A DNA stretch of 64,000 nt from Bacillota bacterium (lineage in GTDB: Bacteria; Bacillota; Sulfobacillia; Sulfobacillales; Sulfobacillaceae), in the NCBI GenBank assembly GCA_021821465.1, contig JAKACM010000011.1, forward strand, positions 1-64,000, given 5' to 3'. Below, in pieces: positions 1 through 9,555 of the stretch (positions within the stretch are counted from its first letter, which is position 1; each line of letters opens with the position of its first letter). Under the pieces are notes generated by a model, which saw only the letters and a list, made by a program, of their open reading frames with translations, had not been told where the DNA came from and made no database searches. The position numbers and the translations under genes were made by a program.

Positions 1-59
1 GCCATAAAGGCCAGAATATCCTGCTAAGAATAGAAATATTTTACTAACCTTACACTTAA

Positions 60-707
60 CACCCTCGGGAAGCCTTTTGGGGTCTGACTTTCCGCTATCG
101 AATTTTTATAACGGCGAAACTCCAGTTTTATACAGATGGCATCACCGCATGTGGTGTCGATAAAGTCATTCGGCGGGCCAAAATCTCAAAACCAACCTTA
201 TATAGTCATTACCGGTCAAAATCCGAGTTGGTGGTTGCAGCCTTGAATTTTCAACACCAAACCCGACGTCAGGCACTGGACGATTACTTGAGTCAACGTC
301 AGGATCAGGGTCCCCAGCAACGGCTCTTGGCAGTATTCGATTGGCTCGAAAACTGGTCTAGCCAACAAGGAATCCGGGGATGTGCGTTTCTTAATGCGGC
401 AGCCGAATTGGTTAGTCCGCGGGACGAACCCGCGCGGCAGGTGATTCGTCAACACAAAGAGTGGTGGCAATCTTTGTTGGCCGAGCTTGCTCAGAAGGCA
501 GGTGCGACAAATCCGGGGCAGCTGGCCGATGAATTATTGCTCCTGATAGATGGCGTCAATGCTCGTGTGCTGGTCACCGGCAATGCGAGAAGTGTGAGCT
601 CCGCAAGGCGGGTGGCGCTGCTGTTATTGCACGATTCTCAAACCCTGTCTTCGGAGTTGAAATCGACTGAATTGCATGCCAACGACGAGGAGGATCCCGC
701 AACATGA
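60..707 (+). CDS. TetR/AcrR family transcriptional regulator, 5' end degraded
   Basis: A DNA-binding regulator of the TetR/AcrR type, probably controlling the exporter gene that it overlaps by ATGA (704-707). The open frame begins after a stop at 57-59. It reads FYTDGITACGVDKVIRRA then SKPTLYSHYRSK, a typical TetR helix-turn-helix, followed by a ligand domain with a CAFLNAAAEL stretch common in this family. No ATG, GTG or TTG lies in frame before the helix-turn-helix; the first in-frame TTG is at 228, inside the conserved region. The first helix also looks eroded compared with family members. Either a rare start is used or the 5' end carries a frameshift. The family call is confident; whether it is functional is not. 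Confidence 0.6.
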   Translation, partial: HPREAFWGLTFRYRIFITAKLQFYTDGITACGVDKVIRRAKISKPTLYSHYRSKSELVVAALNFQHQTRRQALDDYLSQRQDQGPQQRLLAVFDWLENWSSQQGIRGCAFLNAAAELVSPRDEPARQVIRQHKEWWQSLLAELAQKAGATNPGQLADELLLLIDGVNARVLVTGNARSVSSARRVALLLLHDSQTLSSELKSTELHANDEEDPAT

Positions 708-1933
708 AACAGACGGGAAAATTCGACCACAGCCCCATTCCTTCTTGGGTTCCCTTTGCATTAGCTGCGGGGCCGGCCGTCGCATTAGGGTTCGCCCGAT
801 TTGCATATGCGTTGATTTTACCTGCGATGGGCCATGCTCTCGGCTGGTCTTTAACAACAGAGGGGATCATGAATACAGCAAACGCTCTGGGTTATCTCCT
901 GGGTGCATTAACGGCCGCGCCATTGGCTCGTTGGGGTGGACTCGGTCGTATTTTTGTGATAGGCGTGTTCGGAACCTCGCTCTGTGTGTTGGCTGGCGGC
1001 TTGACCGGGAACAGTATTCTTTTGGCCTGGTGGCGATTTGCCAGTGGGGCCGCCGGCGGAGTCGCGTTTGTGACCGGTGGTGGTCTGGTGGCAAATGCCA
1101 GTGCCAAAGAATCCGCACACCGGGCCGCACTGCTCCTAGGACTTTATTTTGGTGGCGCGGGACTGGGCATTGTATTGTCCGCGTGGACCGTTCCTTTCCT
1201 CTTAACATCGTTTCCTCCTGCCCTTGGATGGCATGTGGCCTGGGTAACCCTAGGAATTCTGGGTTTATTGACCATGTTTGGGATCCTTCCCGCCATACGT
1301 CGCATTATCCCCTCTTCACCTTCTTCCGTCCCCGGATCCCACTCTGATCTCACTTGGCGGCGATTATGGGCAGTGCTCATAGCCTATGGATTCTATGGAA
1401 TGGGGTATATCGTTTACATGACTTTTATCGTGGTCTTTCTTCAGAGTCATGGAGCACATCCACAGGAAATCATCTGGTTTTGGACGGTTTTGGGCAGCGC
1501 CGCGATGGCGTCCGCCTTTGTCTGGGGGCGTATTTTGGGGCATGCCCCGGGTGGACGAGGAGTTGCAGTGCTCATGGGATTGGTCCTTGGAGGCGTCTTA
1601 CTACCGCTATGGTCAACAACCCCCTTCGTTGTCCTGGCATCGGCGTTATTATTTGGATCTGCCTTTTTGGCCGTGGTCACAAACGTCACAACCGTGGCAC
1701 GGCGCAACCTCCCTATGCATCAATGGACAGCCGCATTAGGAGCACTCACCGTGGCATTCGGGTTGGGCCAAAGCGTCGGGCCCCTCCTTGGAGGATGGTT
1801 GTCGGATGGTGGAGGTGGAGTGCGATTTGGTCTGATCCTCAGTGCAGCAATCCTGGGTATTGGCATTCTCACAGCTCTCGCCCAAGAAGAGCACGGAGAG
1901 GATGAGATCGACGAATTGACAGGATCCGAATGA
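704..1933 (+). CDS. YbfB/YjiJ family MFS transporter
   Basis: A 409-residue inner-membrane transporter of the major facilitator superfamily, subgroup YbfB/YjiJ (MFS_4). The first helix carries the subgroup signature GFARFAYALILPAM, followed by about 12 hydrophobic segments and a glycine-rich helix near residue 110. The substrate is unknown; family members are thought to export small metabolites or drugs. The start overlaps the stop of the TetR-like regulator by ATGA, so the two are probably co-transcribed and the regulator probably senses the transported compound. The C-terminus is acidic and cytoplasmic. Length is normal for the family. Confidence 0.85.
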   Translation: MKQTGKFDHSPIPSWVPFALAAGPAVALGFARFAYALILPAMGHALGWSLTTEGIMNTANALGYLLGALTAAPLARWGGLGRIFVIGVFGTSLCVLAGGLTGNSILLAWWRFASGAAGGVAFVTGGGLVANASAKESAHRAALLLGLYFGGAGLGIVLSAWTVPFLLTSFPPALGWHVAWVTLGILGLLTMFGILPAIRRIIPSSPSSVPGSHSDLTWRRLWAVLIAYGFYGMGYIVYMTFIVVFLQSHGAHPQEIIWFWTVLGSAAMASAFVWGRILGHAPGGRGVAVLMGLVLGGVLLPLWSTTPFVVLASALLFGSAFLAVVTNVTTVARRNLPMHQWTAALGALTVAFGLGQSVGPLLGGWLSDGGGGVRFGLILSAAILGIGILTALAQEEHGEDEIDELTGSE

Positions 1934-2250
1934 TGTCTTACGGCTTGAGTAACTCGGATATTTTATTTTGAATCCCCGAAATTTCGAAGATGGGCTCGTG
2001 GCGGTGGCTAAAACGGTCAACCTCATCACTTCGACCCAATAGATGCAGCATAGCATCAATATCACCTCAAAGTTCAAACTCTTTGGTGATCCACGAAAAA
2101 ATTCTTCCACCGTCTGGATACACTTGACTGCTAATGATCCAATCCTTATACCGGCGTGCGACATTGAGTTTGTCTGCCCCGTGTATGCTGGTATTATTGA
2201 AGCAGTCTCGTGGTGCAATCGCCATAATAGATTAGGGAGGCGTATGTCCT
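1934..2250. other. intergenic, no gene seen
   Basis: No convincing coding frame or RNA is visible. The right end holds a ribosome site AGGGAGG at about 2234-2240 for the next gene. Confidence 0.5.
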
Positions 2251-2940
2251 ATGTCAGCTATGTTCAAGTACGAGCCGCTTGCAAAAGGGCCGCCTTCATC
2301 GCGGACAATATCTCACGACATCGGGGTATCCCCGCTGCATCGGCACTTTTTGCAATCACCGGCAACGATGACATTGTCAGCTCAATGGTTTCTCACTCAG
2401 GAATTTCTTTATCGACCGCCCACCTCTGTAATGCATCAGCTATTTGGGCGCCCTGAGCCGAATCATCAATCAATTTGGGAACAGGCCATCACCGAGATTG
2501 CTCCGTGGTTTGACCGCATTTTAGAATATCGTTTCTCAAATGGGTCGCGAAGCATGGTTCTACAAAATCCGACAGCCAATGCCCGTGCCCTCTGGACATC
2601 TTTAAACCAAAATAACCAACTCCACCCACTGGTTACGGATGTATTTCGGGAAGAAAATAAACCGTTAAACACCCCTTGTCATCCCCGCTGGGTATCGGTT
2701 CAGGGCAACGGAGACGAAATGGTATCCGATTGGTCGACATTTCGGTCATTTTGGTCGGCGGCAGACCTTGAAGGCGGAATTTTTTTTACCCCATTCGGAT
2801 GGACTTTTAACGAGGAATTACTGAATCAATCACTCTTCCTCCAATCGATTATATCGTCTGGTGACGAGGTGTATTTAGGAATCGGGGATGATAATCACAT
2901 ACGAATCGGTTTGTGGCGTATTCACCCAGGGATTGAATGA
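2251..2940 (+). CDS. hypothetical protein
   Basis: A 229-residue soluble protein that I do not recognise. The start is supported by AGGGAGG ending 10 bases upstream of the ATG. The sequence is rich in Trp, Phe and His and has an acidic C-terminal half ending in a pattern of beta strands, including GDEVYLGIGDDNHIRIGLW. There is no signal peptide or membrane segment. It stands alone, with no close partner on the same strand. The overall look is of an intact gene, since residue composition is natural throughout and no frame breaks are visible. Confidence 0.6.
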   Translation: MSAMFKYEPLAKGPPSSRTISHDIGVSPLHRHFLQSPATMTLSAQWFLTQEFLYRPPTSVMHQLFGRPEPNHQSIWEQAITEIAPWFDRILEYRFSNGSRSMVLQNPTANARALWTSLNQNNQLHPLVTDVFREENKPLNTPCHPRWVSVQGNGDEMVSDWSTFRSFWSAADLEGGIFFTPFGWTFNEELLNQSLFLQSIISSGDEVYLGIGDDNHIRIGLWRIHPGIE

Positions 2941-3388
2941 CTACACTAAAAATCTCAGATTCTGTCCGAGCAAACACCGCTTTGGTAGCTATAGCTATTC
3001 ATCTTTTCGCTCGAAAAAAACGCAATATGTATACACGCGTCGGCAATGGCAAGAAGCCCCTAGCTCGCGCAATCTTGTAGTCATGATTCGGTGTTAACGA
3101 AAAAATAATTATCTGAACGGAACAAAATCAGCCTTTCATGGCACACACTGGGCGAAGTCTCTCGCTCGCCGGGCTCTGTGCATGCTAACCCTTGGCGGAA
3201 TTGTGGCCCCCCTGAGAATAGGATTCAATGGATCTGTGGGAGCCCCAGGTTAGTTGACCATGGTGGGGTCCGATGGGACACTTTCTGAAGGTAAGTTCTC
3301 ACCGCATGAATCTTCTAAGATTTTACATGCTCCATCATTCCGCCGCTTTCCTGACAGGACAACCCCGAAAAAGTCGGATTTCCTCGTG
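2941..3388. other. intergenic, no gene seen
   Basis: No supported gene. The MFS gene on the minus strand ends at the right border. Short open frames on both strands here overlap one another and lack ribosome sites. Confidence 0.4.
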
Positions 3389-4624
3389 CTAGATCCCGGT
3401 TTCAGTGTTGACAGCCTGAGGTTTTCCGACGTCCTTGAGCACATAAACGGCTAAACCGCTAATTACCGCCGCTCCGAATAAGACGACGCTAAGGTTGGTT
3501 TGAAGCTGCCACGGAAGACTGGTAACCAGGATCGGTCCTAAACCTCCACCAACGATCCTCCCGGCAAAAAACGTCAAATTGTTGCCTCGAGCCTTGAGGG
3601 CCGGTGGATAGGACTCGCTCATCCATACACCAAAATGGGCAAAGAATCCTGATGTGAAAAAAATCGCGGGGACAGTAAGTGTCAAGGGTATTCCCACCCA
3701 AAACGCGATGGTCGCAAACAAAGCGAGGCTAATGAGGCTCCAAGCCGCTCGCGGTCGACCCCACCTGTCGGCAATCCAACCGTCCAATACATAGCCTGCA
3801 AACCCCACGGCAAAGCCAACCACTAGCAAAGTTGTCGTACGTCCCACAGACCAGTGGTGTATGGTTTCCAAATATGTGGAAATTAGACTGAGGAAGGGCA
3901 CAAGATATAATAGGCCCCCTATAGCCAGAAGGGTACCACCAATCGTCACGCGGCGATAGGGCGTCCGGAACATCGTATTGGCAGGCAACGAAACAGCATG
4001 AGCATCGGATACTGTTCTGGCTCGCCAGACGTCTGATTCGGGGATCCGCCACCATACCAAAACCCAGCTCAAAACCACCAATATGCCACCCAGCAACAAA
4101 ACGTTTCTCCAAGCCGAAGGAAAGTGGGTGAGAATAAGCCCCGTAATAGCCACCCCTACTAAAGCCCCGGCAAAATATAGGCCCGCCATGGTACTTCCAA
4201 TCACGCCTCTGCGTTCTCGGGCAATCCCTTCGGCTATCAGAGCATAACTCGCACCATTTTCACCATTAACGCCACCGCCCACCAAAAACCACGCCAAGCC
4301 CAACATTGCCCCATCGGGCGCTTGACTTCCCAAAATGCCCGCCACCGCTGCCAAGCCCAAAGCTGTCAATAAGCCAATGCGCCGTCCCCAATGATCGGCT
4401 ACCCATCCAAAGCCGAGACCGCCCAAAGCTCCCCCTACCCACGACAGGGTCACACCGAGTGCTGATTGCGTTAGTGATAAGTGAAGGGCTCGCGACATAG
4501 GCCTCAGAACAAACGTGAGTGAAAAGAGCGCTGTCGCCGCAAGCAAAAACCCTAGAAAAATAATGCTAAGTTGTCTGCGCGACAGTCGAAATGCCTGAGC
4601 ATGAAGGTTCTGGGGAGATCTCAT
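3389..4624 (-). CDS. MFS transporter, sugar-acid/NanT-like
   Basis: A 411-residue membrane transporter of the major facilitator superfamily. The loop after helix 2 carries GFGWVADHWGRRIGLL, the canonical D-R-x-G-R-R motif, and about 12 hydrophobic helices follow. Helix 4 has the WFLVGGGVNGENGASYALIAE pattern seen in metabolite:proton symporters such as the sialate and aromatic-acid groups. The start at 4624 is chosen because it overlaps the stop of the upstream universal stress protein by ATGA; a longer frame to 4720 would overlap that gene by 100 bases. The substrate cannot be read from sequence. Translational coupling to the stress protein suggests joint expression. Confidence 0.8.
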   Translation of the reverse strand: MRSPQNLHAQAFRLSRRQLSIIFLGFLLAATALFSLTFVLRPMSRALHLSLTQSALGVTLSWVGGALGGLGFGWVADHWGRRIGLLTALGLAAVAGILGSQAPDGAMLGLAWFLVGGGVNGENGASYALIAEGIARERRGVIGSTMAGLYFAGALVGVAITGLILTHFPSAWRNVLLLGGILVVLSWVLVWWRIPESDVWRARTVSDAHAVSLPANTMFRTPYRRVTIGGTLLAIGGLLYLVPFLSLISTYLETIHHWSVGRTTTLLVVGFAVGFAGYVLDGWIADRWGRPRAAWSLISLALFATIAFWVGIPLTLTVPAIFFTSGFFAHFGVWMSESYPPALKARGNNLTFFAGRIVGGGLGPILVTSLPWQLQTNLSVVLFGAAVISGLAVYVLKDVGKPQAVNTETGI

Positions 4625-5076
4625 GGAAGATTCTCTCGGGAAGGTGGAATCACCCAAATTGGCTGAGACGAATGGGTCAGTAGTCGCAAGGAAACACTTC
4701 CCAGAATAGTGCTGCTCCATGTACCATGTCCCCGGCGCCCCACTGCAATGACATCCACGGCATACTCATTGGCGACGCCTAATATCGTTTCGACGATATT
4801 GGTGGAAGTTCGGGTTATCCACGTTGGATTTAACTTCGGCATGGCCTTTTGAGTTCGACGGGCGGCATCTTCGGCCTCCTCTAATACAGTATTAATTAAT
4901 TGTGTATGAACACTGGGATCCACGACAAAGGCACCCTGCCCTAATCCGAGAGACGCCATTGCAACCGTTAAGATAATGACTTGTAGTGGAATTGCTTGCG
5001 CTTGCTGCTCGAGCCACTCAGCCGCACGAAGTGCCCCGGGCGACGCGTCCGAGGCCAGCAGAATTTTCAATGCCAT
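4621..5076 (-). CDS. universal stress protein (UspA family)
   Basis: A 151-residue cytoplasmic protein of the universal stress family. It starts MALKILLASDASPGALRA, the usual first strand and helix, and ends with the ATP-binding signature G-x2-G-x9-G-S (GRRGHGTWSSTILGSVS, about residues 115-131) followed by a VWVIPP-type last strand. Proteins with this signature bind ATP. A ribosome site AGGGAGG lies about 11 bases upstream of the start. The stop overlaps the start of the MFS transporter, so this is the first gene of a two-gene unit; Usp domains are often paired with transporters and may modulate them. Confidence 0.88.
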   Translation of the reverse strand: MALKILLASDASPGALRAAEWLEQQAQAIPLQVIILTVAMASLGLGQGAFVVDPSVHTQLINTVLEEAEDAARRTQKAMPKLNPTWITRTSTNIVETILGVANEYAVDVIAVGRRGHGTWSSTILGSVSLRLLTHSSQPIWVIPPSRENLP

Positions 5077-5907
5077 GGCATATTTGCCTCCCTATCCATT
5101 TTCCAGCTCTCCCCGTATTAATCAACAACCCTTGAAAGGAACGGGTAACGCGTTATTCGGTTCTTGATCGTCCCCAATGAAGCCATGGAGAAAAATAGAG
5201 ACTCTCTCGTCCCCGGCTGCAATAGGGTAGGCCAAAGAAAACGTTCCTGATTTCACTATTAGCGACAAGGTCCAATATCCCTGGCAATCACGCAAATCCC
5301 CCATAACAGCCAAGCCAATCAAATGGGCTGCAGTGATCTCCGAATTGATAAAATCATTCGGGAAGTGACCTCACAGACCATGACCGCATCTCAAATACGA
5401 ATATGTTTGGTACATTTTTGCCTACCATTTGAGTCCTGCCTTTCATGTTTTCACACGCAGTCATGGGATATTACGTACACGTTAAGTATGTATCCAACCG
5501 TTTAAACTGTCAAGAAGGCGGAAGTCGCCAATGTCTTTTTTGTCGACAGACCATTGGTCCGAGAGGTAAAAACAAAAGGTGTTCACAGAAGGTTTTAACC
5601 CAAGAGATTTATCTATTATCTCATTACACTGTCGAAGTCGCAGAGCCCGATTTGTGCTTAACGGGTCAATTAACCATAGGTGATTTGAATGGATGGATAG
5701 ATGGATCGATATCTTGTTGGTAAAGAAATCCTGCCCACGGTATTTCACTGACAACGATGATCGCCGCGTCAATATCAATTGATGTGCGACATAGATAATT
5801 TCGACCGAAGTCTCATGAGTCGCCGCTACTCGGAATACAAAAGACCACAGAAGACCAAGCACATCTGAAACACTCACAATACGAAGATTGCGACTTGAAG
5901 GTTCACT
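5077..5907. other. intergenic, no gene seen
   Basis: About 830 bases with no convincing gene. Open frames here are short, mutually overlapping and of unnatural composition. The segment may hold the promoter of the stress protein at its left end. Confidence 0.4.
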
Positions 5908-6226
5908 TCAACCCCCAATCCGAAGCTGATTATAGTCTCCCAACGTATTCGTCCAAGGTTCAAGTGAGAACTCTAGAGCGTATGCTGTTTTGGAGTCAAA
6001 GACAAACGCCGTCTGCCTTTGGGCAAAATGACGCGCCAGATAAAGTGGAACATATCTCGCGGCGGCATTTGGCACTTGGGAATGAAGACGAGGTTGCCAG
6101 ACATAGTTCCAAGCTAGCCGTGCCTGTGCCTGATCCTTTTCGACGGAGAAGGCAATCGAAAACCGAAGGTGATGCCAACTTCCAATGCGGCAAATCCCTA
6201 AGAGGAAACTTGAGGGCTAAACGCAA
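5908..6226 (-). pseudogene. possible decayed gene fragment
   Basis: On the minus strand a 103-codon frame, open from 6216 to a stop at 5908-5910, reads like real protein (for example RFSIAFSVEKDQAQARLAWNY and YVPLYLARHFAQRQTAFVF) but contains no start codon. A neighbouring frame beginning with TTG at 6226 reads RLALKFPLRDLPHWK and would join it by a frameshift near 6190. This suggests the tail of a broken gene. No family is recognised and chance cannot be excluded. Confidence 0.3.
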
Positions 6227-6404
6227 CCTAATTATACAGTTCTCGCCAGTCTCTAAAAATGGTCAGTAAAGGTGGCGGTTTCTTTTGAAACCCTCTCCCT
6301 TGGGGGCTCTAAGGCCCTTATGAAATGTTTGATCATTGACCGTCCTCTACCCAATCAATTGGGTACATGCCGTCAGCAAAAGACGTCCCACACTTTGGAT
6401 CGTG

Positions 6405-7208
6405 TTATGAGAAAGGAGTGGTCACAACAGACATCCTCGGAGACAGAAAACCAATTAAGGCATTGGTGTCTTGATTAAAGACGGCAAAGCCTGGGTTGGA
6501 CGCACCTTGGACTGAGGGAGCCTTCATGGAGATTTCAAATGTTCCTTGAGATGCCGTAACGATTTGCGAACTTCCAAGCCGGGCCCATCCCCACTGCAGC
6601 GCTGTGGTATTCGGATTTCGCTCCAGCGTACCATAGACAATCCGGTAACGTCCCGGCGGCAATGTCCCTGTTATTATCCATTGATCCTTATGTGAGATCA
6701 ACTTCAAAACATCATCCGCTGTGATGGGATAAACACCCAACAAGACTTGCTTTGACTCACTAAATAACGCCACATCGGTTACGTCGGCTGGAAGAGGCAG
6801 TGACATAGAACGCCCCGAGCGAACCGAAAAAGATGGACCGCTTGGAGTATAGCCCCAGATCATACCCGGAGATTCGGAGACCAGAACACCCGGCTCGATT
6901 GTATACCGTCCTCGAGGCAAGGTTCGTGTGCTTACGACAACTGATGTCCCAACAGACTTTCGCGTGGACATCCTCCCGGTATTTCGAGAAGGCGAGGCCG
7001 GTGAATTGGATGATGGTATGCTCGTGGCTACGGATGAAGCGGACGATCTCTGGGTTATGCTCGTGTTGCCCGGTTCCTTGACACCAGAGGTACCGGTATG
7101 TGCACCTTGTGTGGCCGTTGCCGTGCCAAGAGACCCGGCAGTTCCACACCCTGCTAACATGAATGTGCCGCACAGCACTCCCGCAACGCTTAAACCGTAT
7201 TGTCTCAT
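6405..7208 (-). CDS. hypothetical lipoprotein
   Basis: A 267-residue exported lipoprotein. The N-terminus is a lipoprotein signal: MRQYGLSVAGVLCGTFMLAGC, lipobox LAGC with Cys21 as the lipidated residue. Residues 22-90 are a Ser/Thr/Gly-rich linker of low complexity. The rest contains two similar beta-rich units, each with a LPRGRYTI or LPPGRYRI motif (about residues 98 and 184), suggesting an internal duplication. GGGGAG precedes the start by about 8 bases. No enzyme motif is seen; a surface or wall-associated binding role is a guess. No operon partner is evident. Confidence 0.7.
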   Translation of the reverse strand: MRQYGLSVAGVLCGTFMLAGCGTAGSLGTATATQGAHTGTSGVKEPGNTSITQRSSASSVATSIPSSNSPASPSRNTGRMSTRKSVGTSVVVSTRTLPRGRYTIEPGVLVSESPGMIWGYTPSGPSFSVRSGRSMSLPLPADVTDVALFSESKQVLLGVYPITADDVLKLISHKDQWIITGTLPPGRYRIVYGTLERNPNTTALQWGWARLGSSQIVTASQGTFEISMKAPSVQGASNPGFAVFNQDTNALIGFLSPRMSVVTTPFS

Positions 7209-8013
7209 CTGTAATCTCCCCTTAAATCGATAAGGTGCTAGGACCGGTCTTCTTGAATAACGCCATACAGAGGAATTCAGTTACAAGAGCAGAAACGGAA
7301 GACAGTGGTTTTTTTGAAAACAAGCATTGTGATCGGTAATAAAGAGGGCTCCAAGACACCAAACTTCCGACTAAGTTTTGGCCCGGGTGCAGATGTTCGA
7401 CACCAGACGGCACTCCTCAATCTTACTCGTCGAGCGAATCTCATCATCCCGAGGTCGCAGCGAGAACAATAGACGGTTTGGCAGCCAAGGTTTGCATTTC
7501 TTGTCCATCTGAAGGGTGTATTATTCATAGTACTCTCTTCCTACCTATTCGCAGCTATGGCATACTATATGATTGATATGACTCGTTAAACGACCAACCA
7601 AAATGGTCGACCGAACTTGTAGATTACTCGAACAGGATTTCGCTATTCGGTTGCCCGATAATGAATGGGGAAATGTATCGGATCAGGACCACTGTCTTGG
7701 AACCTTTCCATTAGCCTCCAACTCTTAGCAGCATAAATGAGAACGGTCATTACTCGTATCGTCACTGGCAACGGTTTTCATTTGAAACCCTCACTGAATC
7801 TTTCGTCTTATTTTGTGGGAATGATTTCTGGCCGTATACCAGTACGGAACATTTCTCGGTTTTTTGAATTGCAAGCATTTCAATGATTGGTTAATGGGCG
7901 CAAGTCTTTCCAAAGAAACACGACCATATTTCGAATAACCATATTCGGTCATTCGGTCAAGAAATGGTTCCCACAAACAAAAATACATTCGACAAACGAG
8001 GAGTGCAAAGACT
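7209..8013. other. intergenic, no gene supported
   Basis: Roughly 800 bases without a supported gene. A small minus-strand frame (7277-7528) has a CxxC and a plausible look but no ribosome site or recognisable family. The sequence at 7774-7792 (GGTTTTCATTTGAAACC) resembles one at 6277-6294 (GGTTTCTTTTGAAACC), so a short dispersed element may be present. The right end holds CGAGGAG for the methyltransferase. Confidence 0.35.
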
Positions 8014-8793
8014 ATGCCAGATGCCAGTGAGCGATTCAACACGATTGCCAATCATTTCGCTACCAGCGAGGTTCACAAATACAGCCCTACGATGGCTCTA
8101 CTTCACCAAATTCTTATTGCAGCCGAGTCTTCTCTAAAGGAGATCTGTGACATCGCCTGCGGATCGGGACATATGGGTTTGTCGTTTGAAAAATATGTGA
8201 CACGGCTAGTCGGGGTGGATCCGGCTCCGGTAATGCTTGAGGAATTCCAGAAACAAGCCAAAGCAAAGGGTATCAAAGTCGAGTTAATCAGAGCATTCGC
8301 GGAAAACATTCCGCTCGAGAGCAATCAGTTTGATGTGGCTGTGTCTCGTTTAGCCCCACATCATTTCAGCGATGTACAAAAGGCCATTAACGAGATGGCG
8401 CGTATCGTCAAGCCCCATGGATACATAGCGGTTATCGACCTTCAGGGTGAAGAAGACCCAGAGGTCGATGCCTTCAATCACCAACTGGAGGTCCTGCATG
8501 ATCCGACTCATGTTCGAAGTTATCAGACTTGTCAATGGCGAAAATTTTTTCACCATGCGGGATTGAAAGTGATTGCGCAATATTGTAACCGGCGAGAGTC
8601 TCCCGGTGGGGTGACAGTCAAGCGCTGGTGCGAAATAGCTGATTCGGGACCGCAAGCCGAGTTTCGAATTCGTCAGACCCTGAGACACGCCTCCCCAGAA
8701 GTGTTGAATACTCTCATGATCGAACAGCATAGTGGCGAATATTATATGCCAGTCAAAACCGTTCTCACCGTGGGAGCCAAAACCGTATGTTAA
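8014..8793 (+). CDS. class I SAM-dependent methyltransferase
   Basis: A 259-residue cytoplasmic methyltransferase of the UbiE/MenG-like Methyltransf_11 type. Motif I (ICDIACGSGHMG, residues 43-54) and the following acidic end of strand 2 (LVGVDP) bind S-adenosylmethionine. The segment FDVAVSRLAPHHFSDVQKAI is the post-motif II region typical of this group, followed by MARIVKPHGYIAVID. The C-terminal third is specific to this protein and would contact the substrate, which is unknown. A ribosome site CGAGGAG lies about 10 bases before the ATG. It stands alone between divergent intergenic regions. Confidence 0.85.
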   Translation: MPDASERFNTIANHFATSEVHKYSPTMALLHQILIAAESSLKEICDIACGSGHMGLSFEKYVTRLVGVDPAPVMLEEFQKQAKAKGIKVELIRAFAENIPLESNQFDVAVSRLAPHHFSDVQKAINEMARIVKPHGYIAVIDLQGEEDPEVDAFNHQLEVLHDPTHVRSYQTCQWRKFFHHAGLKVIAQYCNRRESPGGVTVKRWCEIADSGPQAEFRIRQTLRHASPEVLNTLMIEQHSGEYYMPVKTVLTVGAKTVC

Positions 8794-8903
8794 GGCCGTG
8801 TCGATCTTTGACGAGCCTAAGAACCCCATTGACTCAATCGTATGATGGTTGAAATCCCCAACTCCTGTTTGACCGATATGAGAAAGTCTGGCTTGCTGTC
8901 AAT

Positions 8904-9521
8904 TTATGACAGGATTTCATTGTCCGTCTCCACTATCCTGTGATTGGCAGTGATCCAAGCCAACCCCCACCGGGCCAAGGCAGGATAGTAAGGACTTTCA
9001 ACCGCTTTTTCCAGATGGCTTAAGAATAAGGGAAACCATTTCTGAATATGATCGGTTATCAAGATCTGAATTGGGAAAACTTCAGGCGATGGATCACTAT
9101 TCAATTCCGCTAAAAACGCCCATTCCACCCCCGCATGATCCGGAGCGACAATATGGCGGAAAGCCTGCCATTCCAGACCCCCTTGCTCATACCAAGTCAA
9201 TACTTGCCGCGTGCTGGGCCCCCATAGCACCGCAGGCCTATCAAGGTAGCAAGACGCATACGGAGGAACATAAAGACCCGGAACCGGAACTTCGAGACAT
9301 TGGTGAAAATCACGAACGGCTTCCTCTTTCGCCCGATCCCCTTCCAAACTTCCCATAAGAGTTTGCCACGTTTCTTTGAGAAGCAGTGCGTTTTGATCGA
9401 ATCTGTCGTACCATTCGGCCTGTTTGGCACAATCTAGATAGACAGGACCATGTAGAAAACCTGCCGCCACCAGATCATAGCCCGCAGCCACCCCTTCTCG
9501 AGTCCATATGCCTTCTTTCAT
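8904..9521 (-). CDS. TorD-family molybdoenzyme chaperone
   Basis: A cytoplasmic chaperone of about 205 residues for a molybdopterin oxidoreductase. It has the all-helical TorD/DmsD layout: a helix with RAKEEAVRDFHQCLEVPVPGLYVPPYASCYLD in the middle, then the region around IVAPDHAGVEWAFLAEL that corresponds to the E-P-x-D-H hallmark motif of this family, here A-P-D-H-A-G-V-E. The start at 9521 (MKEGIWTREG) is chosen over longer frames because GGGAAGGGG lies just upstream and because it clears the preceding gene by 34 bases. It is directly downstream of the Tat-exported oxidoreductase, its evident client: it should help cofactor loading and hold the Tat signal until folding is complete. Confidence 0.75.
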   Translation of the reverse strand: MKEGIWTREGVAAGYDLVAAGFLHGPVYLDCAKQAEWYDRFDQNALLLKETWQTLMGSLEGDRAKEEAVRDFHQCLEVPVPGLYVPPYASCYLDRPAVLWGPSTRQVLTWYEQGGLEWQAFRHIVAPDHAGVEWAFLAELNSDPSPEVFPIQILITDHIQKWFPLFLSHLEKAVESPYYPALARWGLAWITANHRIVETDNEILS

Positions 9522-9555
9522 GGCGTGCCATCCCCTTCCCGTCCCGTTGACAGGC

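Noticed and set aside
5482-5877. 131-codon minus-strand frame
   Set aside because: No ribosome site, unnatural composition and no recognisable motif; overlaps equally poor frames on the other strand.
5895-6269. 124-codon plus-strand frame
   Set aside because: The opposite strand reads more like protein over the same span; the plus-strand peptide is low in hydrophobic residues and lacks a ribosome site.
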